64,000 nt of DNA from Polynucleobacter sp. MWH-Braz-FAM2G. GTDB lineage: Bacteria; Pseudomonadota; Gammaproteobacteria; Burkholderiales; Burkholderiaceae. Under the pieces are notes generated by a model. The model was not told the origin of the DNA, made no database searches, and saw nothing but the letters and a program-made list of their open reading frames with translations. Position numbers and translations under genes: made by a program. This document shows, piece by piece, positions 21,410 to 30,720 of this stretch (positions are counted from its first letter, which is position 1; each line of letters opens with the position of its first letter). The stretch lies in the NCBI RefSeq assembly GCF_018687635.1, contig NZ_CP061300.1, positions 2,108,648-2,172,647 on the forward strand. The letters are read 5' to 3'.

Positions 21410-22738
21410 TTAATGCATCTTTTCTTGTTTTTCGTCTAGCAATATTTCTGGTTCTTGAGCTTCGATCCAATTATCTTTGTTCAGTACGCTATTTAATTGG
21501 TTTTGATCTAATTCACCAGTCCACTTTGCAACAACAATCGTAGCAACACCATTACCTACCAAATTCGTAAGTGCACGCGCCTCAGACATAAAGCGGTCAA
21601 TGCCTAAGATAATTGCTAGGCCAGCAACAGGTACATTACCAACTGCAGAAAGTGTCGCCGCCAAAACGATGAAGCCACTACCCGTAATTCCAGCTGCGCC
21701 TTTAGAAGTCAGAAGCAAAACCAGAAGAAGCGTGATCTGTTGAGTTATCGTCATAGGAGTATTTGTTGCTTGCGCAATAAATATAGCAGCCATAGTGAGA
21801 TATATGGAGGTGCCATCTAGGTTAAAAGAATAGCCCGTTGGAATTACTAAGCCAACACAACTTTTCTTAGCGCCTAACAGCTCCATTTTTTCCATCATGC
21901 GTGGCAAGACAGATTCAGAAGATGAGGTACCTAAAACAATTAATAACTCTTCTTTAATGTAACGAACAAATTTAATAATGCTGAATCCGTTGAGACGAGC
22001 GATGATACCCAAAACAATAAATACAAAGAGTAGGCAAGTGATATAAAAGGTGCCCATTAATTTTCCAAGAGAAAATAAAGAGCTCACACCATACTTACCA
22101 ATTGTGAACGCCATAGCACCGAACGCACCGATTGGCGCAAATTTCATAATGATGCCGATGATGTCAAAAAGAACATGGGATGATTTTTCAATTAAATCAA
22201 ACACCATGGTTCCACGACCACCAAACTTATGCAAAGCAAAGCCAAAAAGCACGGCTATAAATAACACTTGCAGAATCTCACCTTTAGCAAATGCGTCTAC
22301 CGCTGTATTCGGAATAATATTGAGCAAGAACTCTGTGGTGGTGGCCATTTTTCCGGGGCCTGTGTATGCTGCTATTCCTTTGGTATCTAAGGTAGTTGGG
22401 TCAATATTCATGCCAGCACCGGGCTGAAGCACATTAACCACCATCAGCCCAACAATCAACGCAATGGTACTGACAATTTCAAAATACAAAAGGGCAATAC
22501 CGCCCGTTTTGCCAACCTTCTTCATGTCCTCCATACCTGCGATACCGACAACGACAGTACAGAAAATGATTGGGGCAATCAACATCTTGATGCCCTTAAT
22601 AAAGGCGTCGCCAAAAGGCTTCATATCAACGCCCAAAGATGGATAGAAATGGCCCAACAAAACACCTAGCACTACAGCTACAAGTACTTGAAAGTAAAGA
22701 ATTTTATATAGCGGTGGCTTTTTTAAAGTGACGGTCAT
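21410..22738 (-). CDS. dctA: C4-dicarboxylate/proton (cation) symporter DctA
   Basis: 442 residues from ATG 22738, with AAGGAAG upstream; the longer frame begins with a TTG and would put that ribosome site inside the coding region. Of the DAACS (glutamate/dicarboxylate) family, with motifs [13 protein letters not shown] (serine-rich reentrant loop), [25 protein letters not shown] and a late [29 protein letters not shown]. It imports succinate, fumarate and malate across the inner membrane. It converges end to end with the kinase gene and I see no terminator between them. Confidence 0.95.
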   Translation of the reverse strand: MTVTLKKPPLYKILYFQVLVAVVLGVLLGHFYPSLGVDMKPFGDAFIKGIKMLIAPIIFCTVVVGIAGMEDMKKVGKTGGIALLYFEIVSTIALIVGLMVVNVLQPGAGMNIDPTTLDTKGIAAYTGPGKMATTTEFLLNIIPNTAVDAFAKGEILQVLFIAVLFGFALHKFGGRGTMVFDLIEKSSHVLFDIIGIIMKFAPIGAFGAMAFTIGKYGVSSLFSLGKLMGTFYITCLLFVFIVLGIIARLNGFSIIKFVRYIKEELLIVLGTSSSESVLPRMMEKMELLGAKKSCVGLVIPTGYSFNLDGTSIYLTMAAIFIAQATNTPMTITQQITLLLVLLLTSKGAAGITGSGFIVLAATLSAVGNVPVAGLAIILGIDRFMSEARALTNLVGNGVATIVVAKWTGELDQNQLNSVLNKDNWIEAQEPEILLDEKQEKMH

Positions 22739-22840
22739 TTGGTCTTCCTTTTTCAAGATTTAACTGCAGTAATGGGCAATGACTTATACGACATATTACC
22801 CCCAACCTTGTAGCATCGATCTTTGTCCGATAATGCAGAC

Positions 22841-23578
22841 ATGGAAGAAAAAGTACGCGTCTCGAAATTACTCTCAGAACTTGGTCTTTGTTCGCGCCGT
22901 GAAGCTGACTCGTATATTGAGCAAGGCTTAGTCACGGTAGATGGGAAGGTAGTTAATGAATTGGGGACGCGCGCCTTTCGTCATCAAAAAATAGAGTTGC
23001 AGTCGGGCGCCAAAGCACAGCAAGCTTCTCGCGTTACTGTCATTCTGAATAAGCCCATTGGATATATCTCTCACTATGATGATGAACAAGAATATCAACC
23101 GGCAGCCTCTTTAATCACGCCTGAGAACTACTTTGCAAGCCCACTAGATAAAGGGAGAAGTCCTCGCTTCAACACAAAAGGGCTGGCACCAGCAGGTAGA
23201 CTCGACATTGATTCCACTGGCATGCTGGTATTGACCCAGGACGGCCGTATTGCCAAGTTATTGATTGGTGAAAATAGCCCAATCGAAAAAGAATATCTAG
23301 TGCGCGTTGAGGGAATGCTTTCATTCGAAGACCTCGATCGATTAAGGCATGGTTTAGAGCTTGATGGTGTAAAGCTGAAACCTGCCCAAGTGAGTTGGCA
23401 AAATGAGGATCAGCTTCGTTTTGTATTGCGTGAAGGGCGCAAGCGCCAAATACGCCGCATGTGTGAAATGGTTGGATTAAAGGTTCTTGGACTCAAACGA
23501 GTCAGAATGGGTCGAATCTCTTTAGGACCGCTTCCCCCGGGTCAGTGGCGTTATGTAAGGCCTGAAGAGCAGTTCTAA
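22841..23578 (+). CDS. RNA pseudouridine synthase of the RsuA/RluB/RluF type
   Basis: 245 residues from ATG 22841 (a TTG at 22823 is possible). N-terminal S4 RNA-binding domain (VRVSKLLSELGLCSRREADSYIEQGLVTVDGK), then the catalytic domain with the Asp in APAGRLDIDSTGMLVLTQDG and the C-terminal REGRKRQIRRMCEMVGLKVLGLKRVRMGRI. It modifies rRNA uridines. An insertion with DEQEYQPAASLITPENYF resembles RluF-type proteins, but I cannot fix the target site by eye. Confidence 0.88.
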   Translation: MEEKVRVSKLLSELGLCSRREADSYIEQGLVTVDGKVVNELGTRAFRHQKIELQSGAKAQQASRVTVILNKPIGYISHYDDEQEYQPAASLITPENYFASPLDKGRSPRFNTKGLAPAGRLDIDSTGMLVLTQDGRIAKLLIGENSPIEKEYLVRVEGMLSFEDLDRLRHGLELDGVKLKPAQVSWQNEDQLRFVLREGRKRQIRRMCEMVGLKVLGLKRVRMGRISLGPLPPGQWRYVRPEEQF

Positions 23579-23593
23579 GACGTCCTACACGCT

Positions 23594-23599
23594 TATAAT
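23594..23599 (+). promoter_or_regulatory. Possible -10 box for prfC
   Basis: A perfect TATAAT in the 51-bp gap before prfC. A matching -35 is poor (AGTTCT at 17 bp). If used, transcription would start near 23606 and leave a leader of only about 24 nt before the proposed ATT start. Confidence 0.35.
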
Positions 23600-23629
23600 T
23601 GCGACCGAACCAAGATTAATCAAACCAGA

Positions 23630-25264
23630 ATTACCATCGAAAATATCCCGTCCAACACTCCAGGCGCAGAAGTACTAAGACGTCGTAGCTTTGCCATCAT
23701 CTCCCATCCTGATGCAGGCAAGACTACGCTTACTGAAAAATTATTACTTTACGCAGGCGCTATTCAAATCGCAGGAAGCGTTAAGGCCCGAAAAGCAACA
23801 CGTCATGCGACTTCTGACTGGATGGAAATTGAAAAGCAGCGAGGCATCTCTGTAGCCAGTTCGGTAATGCAAATGGAATACCGCGATTGCATTATTAACT
23901 TATTAGACACCCCAGGCCACCAAGACTTCTCTGAAGATACTTATCGAGTTCTAACTGCCGTTGACTCTGCTCTTATGGTGATCGATGCTGCTAATGGTGT
24001 TGAATCACAAACATTGCGCTTACTCGAAGTTTGTCGAGCACGCAATACACCTATCGTCACATTCATTAATAAGATGGATCGTGAAGTAAAGCCTCCAATG
24101 GAATTGATGGACGAGATCGAGACCGCCCTTGGCATAGAGGTAGTTCCTTTTACTTGGCCCGTTGGTATGGGCAAATCTTTTGCTGGTGTGATTGATATTG
24201 CCAACTCTCGTATGCGCATGTTCAAAGCTGGCGAAGATCGCGTTACAGAAGATTCGCATGCAGTAGTTGATGTAAGTGATCCAGCCCTCAAGGAACGCCT
24301 AGGTACTGATTTAGAAAATGCTTTAGCCGAGGTGGAATTAATTAAAGAGGCAATGCCTGCTTTTGATCTCGATGCGTTTTTAGCTGGCCGTCAATCACCA
24401 GTATTTTTTGGGTCTGCCATTAATAACTTTGGCGTGCGAGAAATTCTTAATACATTGGTTGAATTGGCACCTTCGCCTGGGTCGCGCAAAGCATTACAGC
24501 GTGAAGTGAGCCCAGCTGAAAATAAATTCTCAGCGGTAGTCTTCAAAATTCAAGCGAATATGGATCCCGCTCATCGTGACCGCGTTGCTTTCTTGCGCAT
24601 ATGTTCCGGCCACTTTCAACGTGGCATGAAATTAAAGATCTGTCGCAATGGCAAAGAAGTGCGCACCAATAATGCACTCTCTTTCTTATCGCAAAGACGC
24701 GATATTTTGGACGAGGCATTTCCAGGTGACATTATTGGCTTACCAAATCATGGCTTGCTTAGACTGGGAGACACCTTAACCGAAGGCGAGCAATTGCAAT
24801 TTACTGGTCTACCATTTTTTGCACCAGAAATATTTCGGATGGTTGAGTCCGCTGATCCATTGCGCTCAAAACAATTACGCACTGGCCTAATGCAATTGGG
24901 TGAAGAGGGCGCAATTCAGGTATTTAGGCCAATGACGGGAGGCACCATGTTGCTTGGTGCATTTGGACAACTTCAATTTGAGGTCGTGAGTCATCGTCTA
25001 CAGACTGAATATGGTGCAGAAGTTAGACTCTTGCCAGCTCGTTATAGCTTGGCGCGCTGGGTGAGCTCAGACGATCCGGTCGCATTGAAAAAATTTACTC
25101 AAGAAAATATTCACCGCATGGCGGAAGATGTAGTGGGTGCCGCAGTATTCTTGGCATCTCATAAATCAGAATTAGATGTTGCCCAGCAACGTTGGGAATC
25201 TATTCAATTCCATGCACTAAGAGAGCATGCTGGATTAATTTATCAATCAGATTTGGCCGGCTAA
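23630..25264 (+). CDS. prfC: Peptide chain release factor 3, apparent non-AUG start
   Basis: GTPase that recycles RF1/RF2 after termination. The frame is open from 23579 and encodes GAEVLRRRSFAIISHPDAGKTTLTEK (P-loop near 23700-23730), then GSVKARKATRHATSDWMEIEKQRGIS, DTPGHQDFSEDTYR and FINKMDRE. The first in-frame ATG is 23822, downstream of the P-loop, and no in-frame ATG, GTG or TTG lies between the stop at 23576 and the P-loop. I suggest ATT at 23630 (544 residues, near the usual RF3 length); ATC at 23636 is another option. The C-terminal domains are complete. Confidence 0.85.
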   Translation: MTIENIPSNTPGAEVLRRRSFAIISHPDAGKTTLTEKLLLYAGAIQIAGSVKARKATRHATSDWMEIEKQRGISVASSVMQMEYRDCIINLLDTPGHQDFSEDTYRVLTAVDSALMVIDAANGVESQTLRLLEVCRARNTPIVTFINKMDREVKPPMELMDEIETALGIEVVPFTWPVGMGKSFAGVIDIANSRMRMFKAGEDRVTEDSHAVVDVSDPALKERLGTDLENALAEVELIKEAMPAFDLDAFLAGRQSPVFFGSAINNFGVREILNTLVELAPSPGSRKALQREVSPAENKFSAVVFKIQANMDPAHRDRVAFLRICSGHFQRGMKLKICRNGKEVRTNNALSFLSQRRDILDEAFPGDIIGLPNHGLLRLGDTLTEGEQLQFTGLPFFAPEIFRMVESADPLRSKQLRTGLMQLGEEGAIQVFRPMTGGTMLLGAFGQLQFEVVSHRLQTEYGAEVRLLPARYSLARWVSSDDPVALKKFTQENIHRMAEDVVGAAVFLASHKSELDVAQQRWESIQFHALREHAGLIYQSDLAG

Positions 25265-25283
25265 CTACATCCCAATATGCTGT

Positions 25284-25529
25284 TCAACGATTGGCTTTGC
25301 AATCAAAAACAGCAGCTAGTTGAGTATCGCTACTTCTAAATGATGCAGTCTTACCGTATTGCTGACAATAGGCTTGTGCCTTTTTAGTAAGCTGCTCAAT
25401 CGACTCCCCGCTACTATTTAGAAAGGTAACATGGTTGGCATCCGAAGCATCGGTATATACCGCAGCACAGGCTGTCAGTACACACAAACAGTAGAGACTC
25501 ATACTAAAAACTTTTATGAATGCATTCAT
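25284..25529 (-). CDS. Small putative lipoprotein
   Basis: 81 residues. A signal sequence ending in a lipobox (VLTAC, Cys21) is followed by a short domain with FLNSSGESIEQLTKKAQAYCQQYGKTASFRSSDTQLAAVFDCKANR; its two Cys could form a disulfide. No function recognised. It converges on prfC, 19 bp from its stop. Confidence 0.7.
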   Translation of the reverse strand: MNAFIKVFSMSLYCLCVLTACAAVYTDASDANHVTFLNSSGESIEQLTKKAQAYCQQYGKTASFRSSDTQLAAVFDCKANR

Positions 25530-25560
25530 ATCGAAGCTCTGTTATTCCAATTTGAATTCA

Positions 25561-25788
25561 TTAAGTCTTTATCTTTCTAATAATGATTGCAGTGATATGG
25601 CTAGCAATTGGCTTGTATACCAAAATGCCAGCAATCGCAACTGGATAGGCCACTAACCATACTTCAAACCAAACCCAAAAGAAGTTTTCAGTAAAACCTA
25701 TGCGCGCAAATGTTGTGGCAAACGTAATCGTTGCAGACATTAAAAAGCCCATTAGCAAAGCAAAAACTAGGTTGGGGAGATTGATCAT
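25561..25788 (-). CDS. DUF2798 small membrane protein
   Basis: 75 residues with two membrane helices (LVFALLMGFLMSATITFATT and WFEVWLVAYPVAIAGILVY) joined by RIGFTENFFWVWF, matching the DUF2798 pattern. Function unknown. Confidence 0.8.
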   Translation of the reverse strand: MINLPNLVFALLMGFLMSATITFATTFARIGFTENFFWVWFEVWLVAYPVAIAGILVYKPIASHITAIIIRKIKT

Positions 25789-25847
25789 GGCTACATCATA
25801 GCTTCTTAAGATGGATAAAAATTATTAGAGTCTTTTATTCTCAACAG

Positions 25848-26720
25848 TTATACCCTCTTTACCAACATTCTTCTCCCTAGCATCACGGTTGATACTACCA
25901 ATACAGCGAAGACTAAATTCATCAGCGTAAGCGAATCACCGAGCAAAATGCTGGCTGCCACAAGCGTACAAAAAGGCTGAATTAATTGGACTTGACTCAC
26001 GCGCGCAATACCACCAATCGCAAGACCCTCATACCAAAAGAAGAATCCCAGAAACATTGGAAATAGGCTTAAGTAGATAAAACTAGACCAAGCTACAGCA
26101 CCCGCATTTATATATTCTTGCTGGTAGGTTATGCAAGTCATGAGGATATTAAGCGGCAATGAAATGACCAAGGCCCATGAAATAACTGCTCGAGGATTCA
26201 TCCGCCGAGAAAGCTCGCCGCCCTCAACATAACCAATACATGCGCTAATACCCCCCAATACCAAAAGGCCATCAACATATGTAAAACTTCCAGAACTCTT
26301 TAGCAAGGCATAGAGAATCACTAAGCCAGCCCCAAATAGTGATACCAGCCAAAAGCCCAGTGAGGGTCTTTCTTTAAATCGCAATACGCCAATGACCGTT
26401 GTGGCAAGGGGCATCATCCCCAAAATCACTGCACCATGAGATGAAGAGCCGTGAGTCATTGCTACGGTTGTAAAGATAGGAAACCCAAACACGACACCTA
26501 AGGCAATGACCACAAACTTCACAAAATCTACTTTAGTAGGCGCTCGTTCACTTTTATAAATAAGGTAGGCTAAAGCAACAGCCCCTGCCAAGGTCGCCCT
26601 CCCAAAGGCAATGAAATAAGGATTAAAGCTTAAAAGGGTAATCTTGCTTACGGGAAGCGTTAAGCTAAAAATAAGAATGCCAATAAAACCGATCAGCATC
26701 CCCTTACTTTCTTTATTCAC
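25848..26720 (-). CDS. EamA-family (DMT) transporter
   Basis: 290 residues from a GTG at 26720, preceded by AGAAGG at 6 bp; an in-frame TTG at 26744 is the alternative. About ten membrane helices in two EamA repeats (ILIFSLTLPVSKITLLSF first, LLVLGGISACIGYVEGGEL second). An inner-membrane exporter of small metabolites; the substrate is not predictable. Confidence 0.85.
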   Translation of the reverse strand: MNKESKGMLIGFIGILIFSLTLPVSKITLLSFNPYFIAFGRATLAGAVALAYLIYKSERAPTKVDFVKFVVIALGVVFGFPIFTTVAMTHGSSSHGAVILGMMPLATTVIGVLRFKERPSLGFWLVSLFGAGLVILYALLKSSGSFTYVDGLLVLGGISACIGYVEGGELSRRMNPRAVISWALVISLPLNILMTCITYQQEYINAGAVAWSSFIYLSLFPMFLGFFFWYEGLAIGGIARVSQVQLIQPFCTLVAASILLGDSLTLMNLVFAVLVVSTVMLGRRMLVKRV

Positions 26721-26797
26721 AATGATCCTTCTTCTAAGAATCAATTGATTGTATTAACAATCGCCAATACTTGCCTTGGGCTGTAATATGAGAGCAC

Positions 26798-27325
26798 ATG
26801 ATGAAATTCAATCCCCGTATTCAAGCCATTTATCGAGCACCTGCCGCTGGAGCCTTGATGCAATCAATGAATCTAGTCAAGGTTGTTGCTGGCATGGGCA
26901 TTGAAGGTGATCGCTATGCACTCGGTATGGGTGCTTATTCATCACTAAGGCCAAGTAAAGTGCGTCACCTCAGTCTAATTACATTGTCAGGAATAAATAT
27001 TGCCAATGATTGGCTGAGGGCTGGTAATGAGCCCACTTTCGATGGCTCAGAAACACGACGCAATATCATCTTAGAAGGTATTACAGCACCCGAACTCAAT
27101 CGTTTAGTTGGGCAAAAATTTCAACTTGGCAATATCCTGCTTATGGGGACAGAACTTTGCGCGCCCTGTGAACGTCCAGCCCAACTGTTAAATAGGCCTA
27201 GCTTCATGGATGCATTTGAAGGGCGAGGGGGTATTCGTGCTGAAGTTCTCAATTCTGGAGAGCTTGCTATCGACGATGCACTATTCATAGAGAACGAGAT
27301 TCACCGTGATTCAATACCGCGATAA
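26798..27325 (+). CDS. MOSC domain protein
   Basis: 175 residues. It shows MGIEGDRYALGMGAYSS and RRNIILEGITAPELN, with the conserved Cys region LCAPCERPAQLL typical of stand-alone MOSC domains, which carry sulfur for molybdenum-cofactor-type enzymes. Its end overlaps the next gene by 20 bp. Confidence 0.88.
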   Translation: MMKFNPRIQAIYRAPAAGALMQSMNLVKVVAGMGIEGDRYALGMGAYSSLRPSKVRHLSLITLSGINIANDWLRAGNEPTFDGSETRRNIILEGITAPELNRLVGQKFQLGNILLMGTELCAPCERPAQLLNRPSFMDAFEGRGGIRAEVLNSGELAIDDALFIENEIHRDSIPR

Positions 27326-27701
27326 CGCCACCATTACTCCTGAAGAAGCAATAGATCTATATATTCGCTCCACTCTTGGAGAGCGGCGCCCCGTTCATAA
27401 TGTGCAAACATTTGCTGACATGCTTAAAAATGCAAATCTCACAATTACAGCTTGGGATAAAGATAAGTTAGTAGGCATATCTCGCTCACTCACTGATTTC
27501 TCTTATGTGGCCTATCTTGCCGATTTAGCGGTTGATCAAACCTATCAACAATCTGGCATCGGCAAACAGCTAATTGAAGAAACCAAGTTGCGTCTTGGAC
27601 CCGAATGCATGATTGTGCTGTTGGCCGCCCCCAAAGCAAATGAATATTACAAACATATTGGTTTTGAGCACAATCCACGCGCTTGGACACTCAAAAAATA
27701 A
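27306..27701 (+). CDS. GNAT family N-acetyltransferase
   Basis: 131 residues from a GTG at 27306 inside the MOSC gene. The acetyl-CoA binding block is AYLADLAVDQTYQQSGIGKQLIEETK (Q/R-x-x-G-x-G/A), followed by NEYYKHIGFEHNP. Substrate unknown. Overlap with the MOSC gene indicates co-translation. Confidence 0.85.
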   Translation: MIQYRDNATITPEEAIDLYIRSTLGERRPVHNVQTFADMLKNANLTITAWDKDKLVGISRSLTDFSYVAYLADLAVDQTYQQSGIGKQLIEETKLRLGPECMIVLLAAPKANEYYKHIGFEHNPRAWTLKK

Positions 27702-27720
27702 TTAGACCCACTTTTTTTAT

Positions 27721-28365
27721 ATGACTACTACTCGATTTTGCTTAATTCGTCACGGAGAAACCGACTGGAATGCCGAACGTCGCCTTCAGGGTCACACTGA
27801 TATTGAACTAAATGCTCGAGGAATTGCCCAAGCAAAACAAATGGCGCATGCTCTAAAAAAAATTAATTTAATGTTTGATGTTTTATATACCAGCGATCTT
27901 CAACGAGCCACCAAGACTGCAAATGCTATTGAAGATCTTTACAACATTACCGCCATTAAGAATGCCGCACTCAGAGAGCGCCACTTAGGGATGCTTCAAG
28001 GTTTAAGCATTGATGAAGCGCCCACTCTAGAACCAGAAATTTGGCAATCCCACCTCAGCAGAAATATTAAAGAGAATCTACGTACTGGCGAAAGTATTCA
28101 ACAATTTGCCGACCGAATTCATCTAGCTCTAGAGGAGATCCGCAAGCAACATCCAGGTAAAACCATCTTAGTAGTAAGTCATGGAGGCGCCCTAGATATG
28201 ATGTACAGAATCGCAAGTAATCAAACATTGGACTCCGAGAAAACAGTTGCAGTGCCCAATGCCTCTCTCAATTGGATCAGTCATAATGGGGTCGCATGGA
28301 AAGTAGATGGGTGGGCTGATACAAGCCATCTAGCGGATTTGGCTCTTGATAATTTAGACCTTTAA
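27721..28365 (+). CDS. Histidine phosphatase (phosphoglycerate mutase-like)
   Basis: 214 residues. The phosphorylated His is in LIRHGETDWN (RHGE, residues 10-13), with RRLQGHTDIELN after it, and the second catalytic His in ILVVSHGGALD. Likely a phosphatase of the CobC/GpmB type rather than a glycolytic mutase; the substrate is undetermined. It follows the GNAT gene by 19 bp. Confidence 0.88.
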   Translation: MTTTRFCLIRHGETDWNAERRLQGHTDIELNARGIAQAKQMAHALKKINLMFDVLYTSDLQRATKTANAIEDLYNITAIKNAALRERHLGMLQGLSIDEAPTLEPEIWQSHLSRNIKENLRTGESIQQFADRIHLALEEIRKQHPGKTILVVSHGGALDMMYRIASNQTLDSEKTVAVPNASLNWISHNGVAWKVDGWADTSHLADLALDNLDL

Positions 28366-28396
28366 TAGCGAGCCCATATGGGTTTATGATGCGCAT

Positions 28397-29167
28397 ATGA
28401 AAACATTTTTTCGGATAGCTATCACCTTAATTGCTTGTGCTGCATGGCTTACAGGTCACGCAATGGAAGATGTGCCTGATGGCCTTCCAGACCATATTGT
28501 TGGCGATGTTGGTATTGCAGTGTACACATCCAATCTTCATATTGGCACCGAAGGAATGCAATCTTTCGCCCTACCTTACGCTTTTGCAGACTACAAAAGA
28601 GCCTTCATAAGAATTGATCAGGTAGGCATTAAAACCGTAAAGATAGGTTACGGATATCTAGAGCTAGTCGGCAAAATTAATTTAGATAACTATAAAGTGA
28701 AGTCGCCATTTAATGGCAATTCCATCAACAGAAGCGATCCAATACCGCTTGGAATAGGTACTTTCCAAGAAACTCCTATTGGCGGTTTTTTTCTTAATGC
28801 TTATCAAGACGTAGGAAAATCAAAGGGAGCGCTTTATGAATTTTCTTATTTTGCTGAATTAGAAACTATTAAAAAGATAGTCCTTTATCCTCAACTAGGA
28901 ATAGAAAGACAATCTAGTCAGTACGCGAATTACTACTATGGAATTAGTCCGGGAGAGTCGATTCTTACGGGCTATAACGCCTATACCGCACCAGCAACCA
29001 ACAATCTAATAGCTGGTCTCATGATTGAAATTCCCGTAATCGATAACTGGTACGTCAATATTTATGGCAAACGGAAATGGATGGGCAGCGGAATCAACAG
29101 CAGCCCAGTGATGAATCGTTCATTTCAAGACAATGTGCTAATGGCTGTAGCGTACCGATTCAAGTAA
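28397..29167 (+). CDS. MipA/OmpV-family outer-membrane protein
   Basis: 256 residues. A signal peptide of about 22 residues (IAITLIACAAWLTGHA) is followed by alternating beta-strand sequence ending in an aromatic strand (NVLMAVAYRFK, C-terminal Phe-Lys). The features DVGIAVYTSN and NWYVNIYGKRKWMGSGINSSPVMN fit MipA/OmpV. Probably an outer-membrane barrel; ligand unknown. Confidence 0.7.
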   Translation: MKTFFRIAITLIACAAWLTGHAMEDVPDGLPDHIVGDVGIAVYTSNLHIGTEGMQSFALPYAFADYKRAFIRIDQVGIKTVKIGYGYLELVGKINLDNYKVKSPFNGNSINRSDPIPLGIGTFQETPIGGFFLNAYQDVGKSKGALYEFSYFAELETIKKIVLYPQLGIERQSSQYANYYYGISPGESILTGYNAYTAPATNNLIAGLMIEIPVIDNWYVNIYGKRKWMGSGINSSPVMNRSFQDNVLMAVAYRFK

Positions 29168-29168
29168 A

Positions 29169-29912
29169 TCAGAAGGCCATTGCTAATATCGATAGTCCTG
29201 AAATCATCATGACTAACTCCATAAGCAATAAAAAATTTTTTTCTGGCAGCGCAAGGACAATTTTTTTTGAAAAAATCGAGCCAACCAAAACACTAGTGCC
29301 GATAAGCAAACCTTGAATAATGGCTAATGTATTAAGAAAACCCAGATAATGAAAAGTAATACCTTTTGTCAATAAAATTGATAAAGTACTTGCCGCCTCA
29401 GTTCCCAAGAATGCGCCCTTAGTTAAGCCAAATGCAAGAAAGAAAGGTGTGTTGATAGCGCCGGTAGTCGCAACTATTCCCGTCAAATAACCGATAGCAG
29501 CGCCAACTAATCCCATCTGCCAAAGCTGCAAATAAAATCCTCTTTCTCTCATCCATCGGCGAATCGGTATTAATAGAATTAAAAAGAATCCCAAGGCAAT
29601 TTCTATTAGGCGTTCATCAAGCCGGACCAATGTATTAACACCTAAAACGGTGAATGGTATAGCTGCTGAGCCATAAACAAAACATACCCGCCACCTAATT
29701 ACGCTCCACCATAAAAAAATACGTGAGAAATTTGCGACAGCAGCAACCAAGGCGATAACTGGAATTGCCTGTATCGGTCCATAAAAGTAAACTAGTGCCG
29801 GCATCAAAATAATAGTTGTGCCAAAGCCAATCACGCCACCCACGACTCCAGCAGTTAGGCCTAATGCGCCCAAGATCAAAGCCTGGAGAATAACTTCAGA
29901 CAAGATGGTCAT
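29169..29912 (-). CDS. TauE/SafE-family anion exporter
   Basis: 247 residues, about eight hydrophobic helices with two related halves. GVVGGVIGFGTTIILMPAL and LVGAAIGYLTGIVATTGAINTPFFL are typical of the family, whose members move sulfite, sulfoacetate or other small anions. It converges with the MipA-like gene, separated by 1 bp. Confidence 0.85.
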   Translation of the reverse strand: MTILSEVILQALILGALGLTAGVVGGVIGFGTTIILMPALVYFYGPIQAIPVIALVAAVANFSRIFLWWSVIRWRVCFVYGSAAIPFTVLGVNTLVRLDERLIEIALGFFLILLIPIRRWMRERGFYLQLWQMGLVGAAIGYLTGIVATTGAINTPFFLAFGLTKGAFLGTEAASTLSILLTKGITFHYLGFLNTLAIIQGLLIGTSVLVGSIFSKKIVLALPEKNFLLLMELVMMISGLSILAMAF

Positions 29913-29998
29913 GGTCCAGAGAATGGGCTCTATTTATACCCATTCTCAAACCCATTTAAATTGCTAAGTCAAAAAAGGCTTACAAGGCTCTATGCTTG

Positions 29999-30151
29999 TT
30001 AGCGACCCTGGCAATCTAGAGGCATATCCCGTAAAGGCTTTTCTTTACTAAAGTCACAATTAATTCCAACGGGAGAGGTAGTGCTTGCCAAGCATCCACC
30101 CAAAGATAAAGCGCAAATAATAATTGAAATAATGCTCAATAATTTTTCCAT
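29999..30151 (-). CDS. Tiny lipoprotein A (50 residues), paralogue of the next one
   Basis: ATG 30151 to TAA 29999. A signal helix with lipobox LGGC (Cys20) is followed by LASTTSPVGINCDFSKEKPL and an end in DCQGR. The frame is short but its similarity to 30218-30373 supports it: both have Cys20, LASTTSP, GINC and a late CQG at matching positions. No function recognised; a secreted lipid-anchored peptide is inferred. Confidence 0.65.
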   Translation of the reverse strand: MEKLLSIISIIICALSLGGCLASTTSPVGINCDFSKEKPLRDMPLDCQGR

Positions 30152-30217
30152 GCGGCAAACCCTATCTAAGCTCATTATCTATCCCTTAGTTATTAGACAT
30201 AAAAATTGATGGTTTTC

Positions 30218-30373
30218 TTAATTGCCGCCCTGACAAGCTAGAGGTCTTTGCCAAATAGGCAATGATTGAGTTGGTCCGCAGTTGATCCCGAGTGGAGAAG
30301 TAGTGCTAGCGAGACAACCCGTTAAACCCAGTTGGATTAGGAATAAGATTGAGCAATAGAAAGTCTTTTTCAT
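30218..30373 (-). CDS. Tiny lipoprotein B (51 residues), paralogue of the preceding one
   Basis: ATG 30373 to TAA 30218. Signal helix with lipobox LTGC (Cys20), then LASTTSPLGINCGPTQSLPI and an end in ACQGGN. It shares its Cys spacing and the LASTTSP-x-GINC block with lipoprotein A, 66 bp away on the same strand, so the pair arose by tandem duplication. A ribosome site AAGGAC lies upstream of the ATG. Confidence 0.65.
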   Translation of the reverse strand: MKKTFYCSILFLIQLGLTGCLASTTSPLGINCGPTQSLPIWQRPLACQGGN

Positions 30374-30465
30374 AAGCTTGTCCTTTTAATTCCTAATATA
30401 CATAGATGCCAAGTTTATCTCAACATAAAATTAACTGATAACAATTTCATGTTTGCTATATGGGT

Positions 30466-30711
30466 GGAAATACTAAGGATGGCAACTAACCACCATAGAG
30501 CGCCATTAAGCTCTAAGCAAGCTAGCAAGATAATTCCAAATGGAACATATTAAGCAAAGTTTCCTTGGGGGCGAATCGCCCTTTCTAAATCTTCGTGGCC
30601 ACCAGCACCAAGACCAACTTTATTTTTTCTTCTTAAGCCTGTAACAGCAAAAGAAGGCTTAATAAATATGATGGCCATTAGAGAAGCGATGATTGATGCA
30701 ACAAATGGCAT
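30466..30711 (-). pseudogene. Broken MAPEG-family gene, degenerate copy of the gene at 38565-38963
   Basis: Read from ATG 30711 it aligns without gaps to the intact MAPEG protein: SIIAS, IIFIK, SFAV.GLRRKNKVGLG, EDLERAIR.QGNFA, then YVPFGIILLACLELNGA.WWLV. Codon 54, Glu in the intact copy, is TAA (30552-30550). Similarity fades near 30470, so the C-terminal half is gone as well. A nonsense-mutated, truncated remnant. Confidence 0.85.
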
Positions 30712-30720
30712 TCCACCCTT

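Noticed and set aside
23599..23619. TTG near prfC as an ordinary start codon
   Set aside because: It is in a different frame and meets a TAA after six codons.
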